A stretch of DNA of 64,000 bases, from the NCBI GenBank assembly GCA_036872755.1, contig JAVHNS010000013.1, positions 1,364,001 to 1,428,000 of the forward strand, written 5' to 3'. A program made the position numbers and the translations under genes. This DNA comes from Orbilia blumenaviensis (lineage: Eukaryota; Ascomycota; Orbiliomycetes; Orbiliales; Orbiliaceae). Position 1 is the first letter of the stretch. The number at the start of each line of letters is the position of its first letter. Shown piece after piece: positions 60,589 through 64,000 of this stretch. The notes below the pieces were generated by a model that was not told where the DNA came from, did no database searches, and worked only from the letters and a program-made list of their open reading frames with translations.

Positions 60589-62632
60589 GAGTGAGAAAGG
60601 GCGAAACCATCACATGCTCTCGCGGCATCTAACTTCCCCCCCAGCTTTTTTCTATCCCTCTACTCATCTCTCGTTTCCGAGATGATATACCAGATCAATG
60701 TCATGAGTAGTGACCTTGCCTCTCATTGATAGCCGTCTGGACCTTACATTCCAGCGGAGCTTGTATCCTCACGGGTTTAGCAGACACAAACCCATATTTA
60801 GCATATTCGAATACATTGGAAAAGACTCTGCTATGATCCACCGTGTTTCCCCTTCTTTTGTCCTCGTCTCTTTCTCGTGTTTTAAAAAGTGCCTTTCCTG
60901 CAATGCAACCGGTCTTCTCTCTCTATTTTTTAAAGCTTTCTTTTGAACGATGTTATGTTTTTCTAGTAACCTTCTCACTTCCGTCCAGCCCTCACATCAT
61001 AACTTTCCAGTTCGACAAAATATCAATATAATCTCGAACCCCTCTCCTCCACCCCTTCTCCTCCTCTCCTGGCCCCCTTTTTTATATATTTATTTATTTT
61101 TGACTCGCCTTGCTATAGAGTCGCGAGCGCGAGCTGTCGCTATCAGACGTCTGTTCTGTTGTCCATCGAGCCCGATCCCCCAAATACGTTGATTCTTCGA
61201 CATTCCTACAATAATCGTATGACAAAAACTCTCTTGTCCCGCTTTTAGCAATAGTTTGATTCATTGTATCATACTTGTATCCCTCATCCCTCATATCCCT
61301 CCAGGTTGCCATAGGTCTCTTTTCTCACAAATCTGGCCGATAAGCTTCGCTTGACGACCTGTTGGGTGCTAGGCTAAACTTCACTTCCTTGTATGAAATG
61401 TTATGTTTCCTCAATTTTCCCTTCCCCCTTTTATATTTTACCTAACCAGACAGTGCTCTTTGTATCCCATAAATGCTGTTGTTTAATGCCCAGGGCTTGG
61501 ATTTGGTCCTGTTTAAGATACACCCCTTCCCTTCCCTTCCCTTCCCTTCTTTATCGGTACCGTTGTTGTGACGTCTCCGGAGGAAGACGAAGTGGGACGA
61601 AGTGGGGAGAAAGGGTTGGCAGCTATAGCTAAGATCTAACTTAGAGATTCGGCGGGAGAGGGGAGGTTAGGTAATAAAAACACTCTATTCCGTGAGAAGA
61701 AGAAGCTTCTGCCTTCGAGCCCAGTAGATCAATGTTCCCCGTGTCAGCATGCCCTAGCATTACATTATTACTTAGATACTTCTAAATACGATTTTGGAAA
61801 TTACCTAGGTATTCTAGAGCAAAAGAAATTGTTTACAGATGCACCTCACTTCATTTTGAGGCTCCCAAAACCCCAGGCTGTGATGCACTCACTCCGAGAC
61901 TAGTACCAACACATCTAACTTGGGTTGTTTTCTAAACATATGTTATGATCTTGTAACCGCAAGGTAGGTAATTTATAGAAGAAAAGTAGATCTAAAATGA
62001 CAGTATCTATGGTCTTAGGGCTTCATTCATAAGACTATAAATTCATCGGCCTCGTAAACCTCAAAATACTGTAGATTCTCGTTCCTCATTGTTTCGCTCG
62101 CCGTAGTTTTACGCTCACAGTTGGTAGAGCGCTTTAGTTTATTATATAAAACCGTATTCGACTGATCTAGAAGATATATAGATCTTTGAATTCTAAAACA
62201 AACTTTGTACCTACCTTGATTTAGCCGTGCACTGGGATGTTTCTCATAGGCCTCTAGATTTTGCCCCGCGCTTTGGGAGCTCTATATTATGTCCTTCCCA
62301 AACTGCCGGAACCTCGCGTGTATTAAGTAAACGGAGCAGGTCCCCATCCGGGCCGAGGAGATGTTATACCGCACACCATAACATAGCGTAGTTGAAAGCC
62401 GGTAGAGGAGACGCAACATAGAAGTGAGCCGGATAACTTCACTACCTTTGGTTTCATAAGCGTGTGAGAGCATTGAACGAAATAAAATTAAACTATTTCA
62501 GTTTCGTAACGCTAAACGATGCTGGTCTCGTTACTAAGGAACGTGTAATCTGTGGTGCTAAACATTGTAGTGTTCATCATAAAAGCGGAAGTTGATGCTT
62601 TGCTATGTAACAGAGCAAAGGTATATGACTCA
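60589..62632. other. intergenic
   Basis: 2 kb between convergent genes, pyrimidine-rich for the first 1 kb (probable 3' UTR of the Lys-rich gene) and AT-rich after. A ttccc repeat sits near 61528-61549. No gene seen. Confidence 0.5.
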
Positions 62633-64000
62633 TCAAGAACTGACGTGTTTCTCAGTGGGTGCCTCGTCAGGTAATAAGGTTGCCGATGATGCTTTAAATT
62701 TCTCGAAACTCTTTCTGAGATGATCCGCCATCAGCTTGACACTACTCTGAGTGTACTCAGGCTGTCCCCATTCGCCTGGCGCAACAGCATCTTCAAATAA
62801 CCCGGCATATTGTGATGCAAACTCAATGAATTTTTCGTCATCGTCAAGTTCACCCGTGCGTAGGAGGGTAACTAGAGCGAGGAAAGAGTAAACTTCAGTT
62901 GATCGCCAGCAAAGATCGCCCAACCTTTGGATGTCTGTTATTTAATAATTAGGTATGTACCGTTAGCCCAAGCGCCTAAGGCTTCAAGAAGAAGTGCGTG
63001 TATAATATGCCAAAACTAGCAAACTTACAGTTGTCGGCCTTGTACATTTCTATTCCATTAAATAAGGACCCGATGAGGGCTATACAAGCGCCGGCGCCCG
63101 TTGCGCCGTAACCCACGCCCTCCGCCACCAAGCACCCCCAAATATCTATCGCGAGAGCGCCTCCAGCGGCGGGACCAAAGGCAGCAAGACATAACCCGGC
63201 AACTGCTATTACCGCACCTTTCCCAATGCACCCGCCAATATTACCGAGGTTGCGCTCTGATTCTTTCGTCGCTATGCCTCGAGCTTTCCGCGAGGCTTCG
63301 ACTGATTGGGCAAGATCTGTCTTGATTTTTTTGACAGAGTTATCAAATCTAGCATCATCTAGGTCCTCTGTGGGGGTGGCGGCTGCGATTAAAATTTCTC
63401 AGCTAAGGGCTCCCTGATAGAAGAGCTGAATCGGAAGGCCACTTACAAAGGGATTGGAGTTCTTTACACGCCTCGTCCATAGCCGTTTTAACTGCTGTGT
63501 CAACTTTAACAAGGCCTCTTTTGATTTTATCTTTATCGGGATCTCCTAGACCAGCGGTGCACTGATGGTCATGTTTTTTTTTTTTAGCCACGTACATTGG
63601 AGATCTATATCCAAAAGTTTCACCGATATGACGGATATAACTTACAGCAGCACGAAATGCTGGTGCCTCTTTAGCCCCATATTTAAGCACCTGCAAAAGA
63701 ATGTCCCAATTGATTGGAGCAGATGATTGATCCTGAGACACAATGGTTTCAAGCGGAAATAAACTAGCCAGTTTGTCGAAGAGAATGAGGAAGTCACTGA
63801 GGAAAACGCCAACCTGAAGCCTACATGTCCCATACATATCAGCCAAAACGAGAAGCCTTAGGCATATTGACAGCGTTCCACTTACGCTCCTAGAAACCAT
63901 TTCTGTACTTTTATCCTCAAGAAACGATGGGAGTCCTCGTCCATATCCTCGAAGAAGACATTCCTAACAGTACTCCGGAGGGTGAATAGAATAAAATGGC
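62633..64000 (-). CDS. unrecognised protein with Gly/Ala-rich hydrophobic segment, 5' end outside window
   Basis: Four exons visible (64000-63886, 63820-63447, 63382-63029, 62934-62633) join in phase to about 380 residues; the frame is open to the window edge, so the start lies beyond. The first part is helical with LQVGVFLSDFLILFDKLASL and INWDILLQVLKYGAKEAPAFRA, then a basic stretch with four Lys encoded by an A-run. The central part has an amphipathic helix (TDLAQSVEASRKARG) followed by about 65 residues rich in Gly, Ala, Ile and Leu (GGCIGKGAVIAVAGLCLAAF, GGALAIDIWGCLVAEGVGYG), ending GSLFNGIEMYKADN. That could form a membrane-inserting hairpin. The C-terminal 100 residues are acidic and helical. 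I do not recognise the family. An alternative is that the Met at 63900 starts a shorter product, but the upstream exon fits better. Confidence 0.65.

Noticed and set aside
1..64000. CRISPR array, prophage, insertion sequence or intact retroelement
   Set aside because: No spaced direct repeats, no integrase, transposase or reverse-transcriptase motifs on either strand.

Overview
The window is nuclear DNA of a filamentous ascomycete (Pezizomycotina). The signs are spliced genes with mostly 50-120 nt GT-AG introns, Zn(II)2Cys6 regulators, a Ppo-type fatty-acid dioxygenase, Baeyer-Villiger and class B flavin monooxygenases, a DUF3712 protein and a CHORD-CS protein. The class within Pezizomycotina cannot be fixed by reading alone. 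Exon models were built by hand from splice sites, reading phase and conserved motifs. For every complete model whose exons were placed base by base, exon lengths sum to a multiple of three. The Ppo gene was checked junction by junction for phase, but not all of its exon ends were fixed to the base.

Left third (1.3-18.2 kb): a run of genes with a common lipid and peroxide theme. It holds a Ppo/10-dioxygenase-like enzyme with a P450 half that lacks its heme cysteine (minus). A short intracellular heme-thiolate peroxygenase/chloroperoxidase follows (divergent, plus), then a START lipid-binding protein, a Zn2Cys6 regulator, an AhpD/carboxymuconolactone-decarboxylase-like protein and a class B FMO with an extra N-terminal region. 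The set could be an oxylipin gene cluster: a fatty-acid hydroperoxide made by the Ppo, used or reduced by the neighbours, with a local regulator. That is inference.

Middle (18-48 kb): two long gene-poor stretches surround a small Cys-rich protein. Then come a seven-exon BVMO with a 16-nt exon, a convergent Zn2Cys6 regulator, an amino-acid permease, a class II ketose-bisphosphate aldolase, a catalase and a third Zn2Cys6 regulator. The catalase gene is the most striking object here. Its conserved core can be reconstructed only if three tiny exons of 4, 6 and 12 nt are included.

Right third (48-64 kb): a 5.4 kb gene-free stretch, then housekeeping-type genes. These are a DUF3712 membrane protein, a CHORD-CS co-chaperone and a Lys-rich membrane-anchored protein ending in Trp. 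At the edge lies the 3' part of an unrecognised gene with a Gly/Ala-rich hydrophobic segment. No rRNA, tRNA, CRISPR or intact transposon was seen. Simple repeats and A/T homopolymers of 18-31 nt are frequent between genes.
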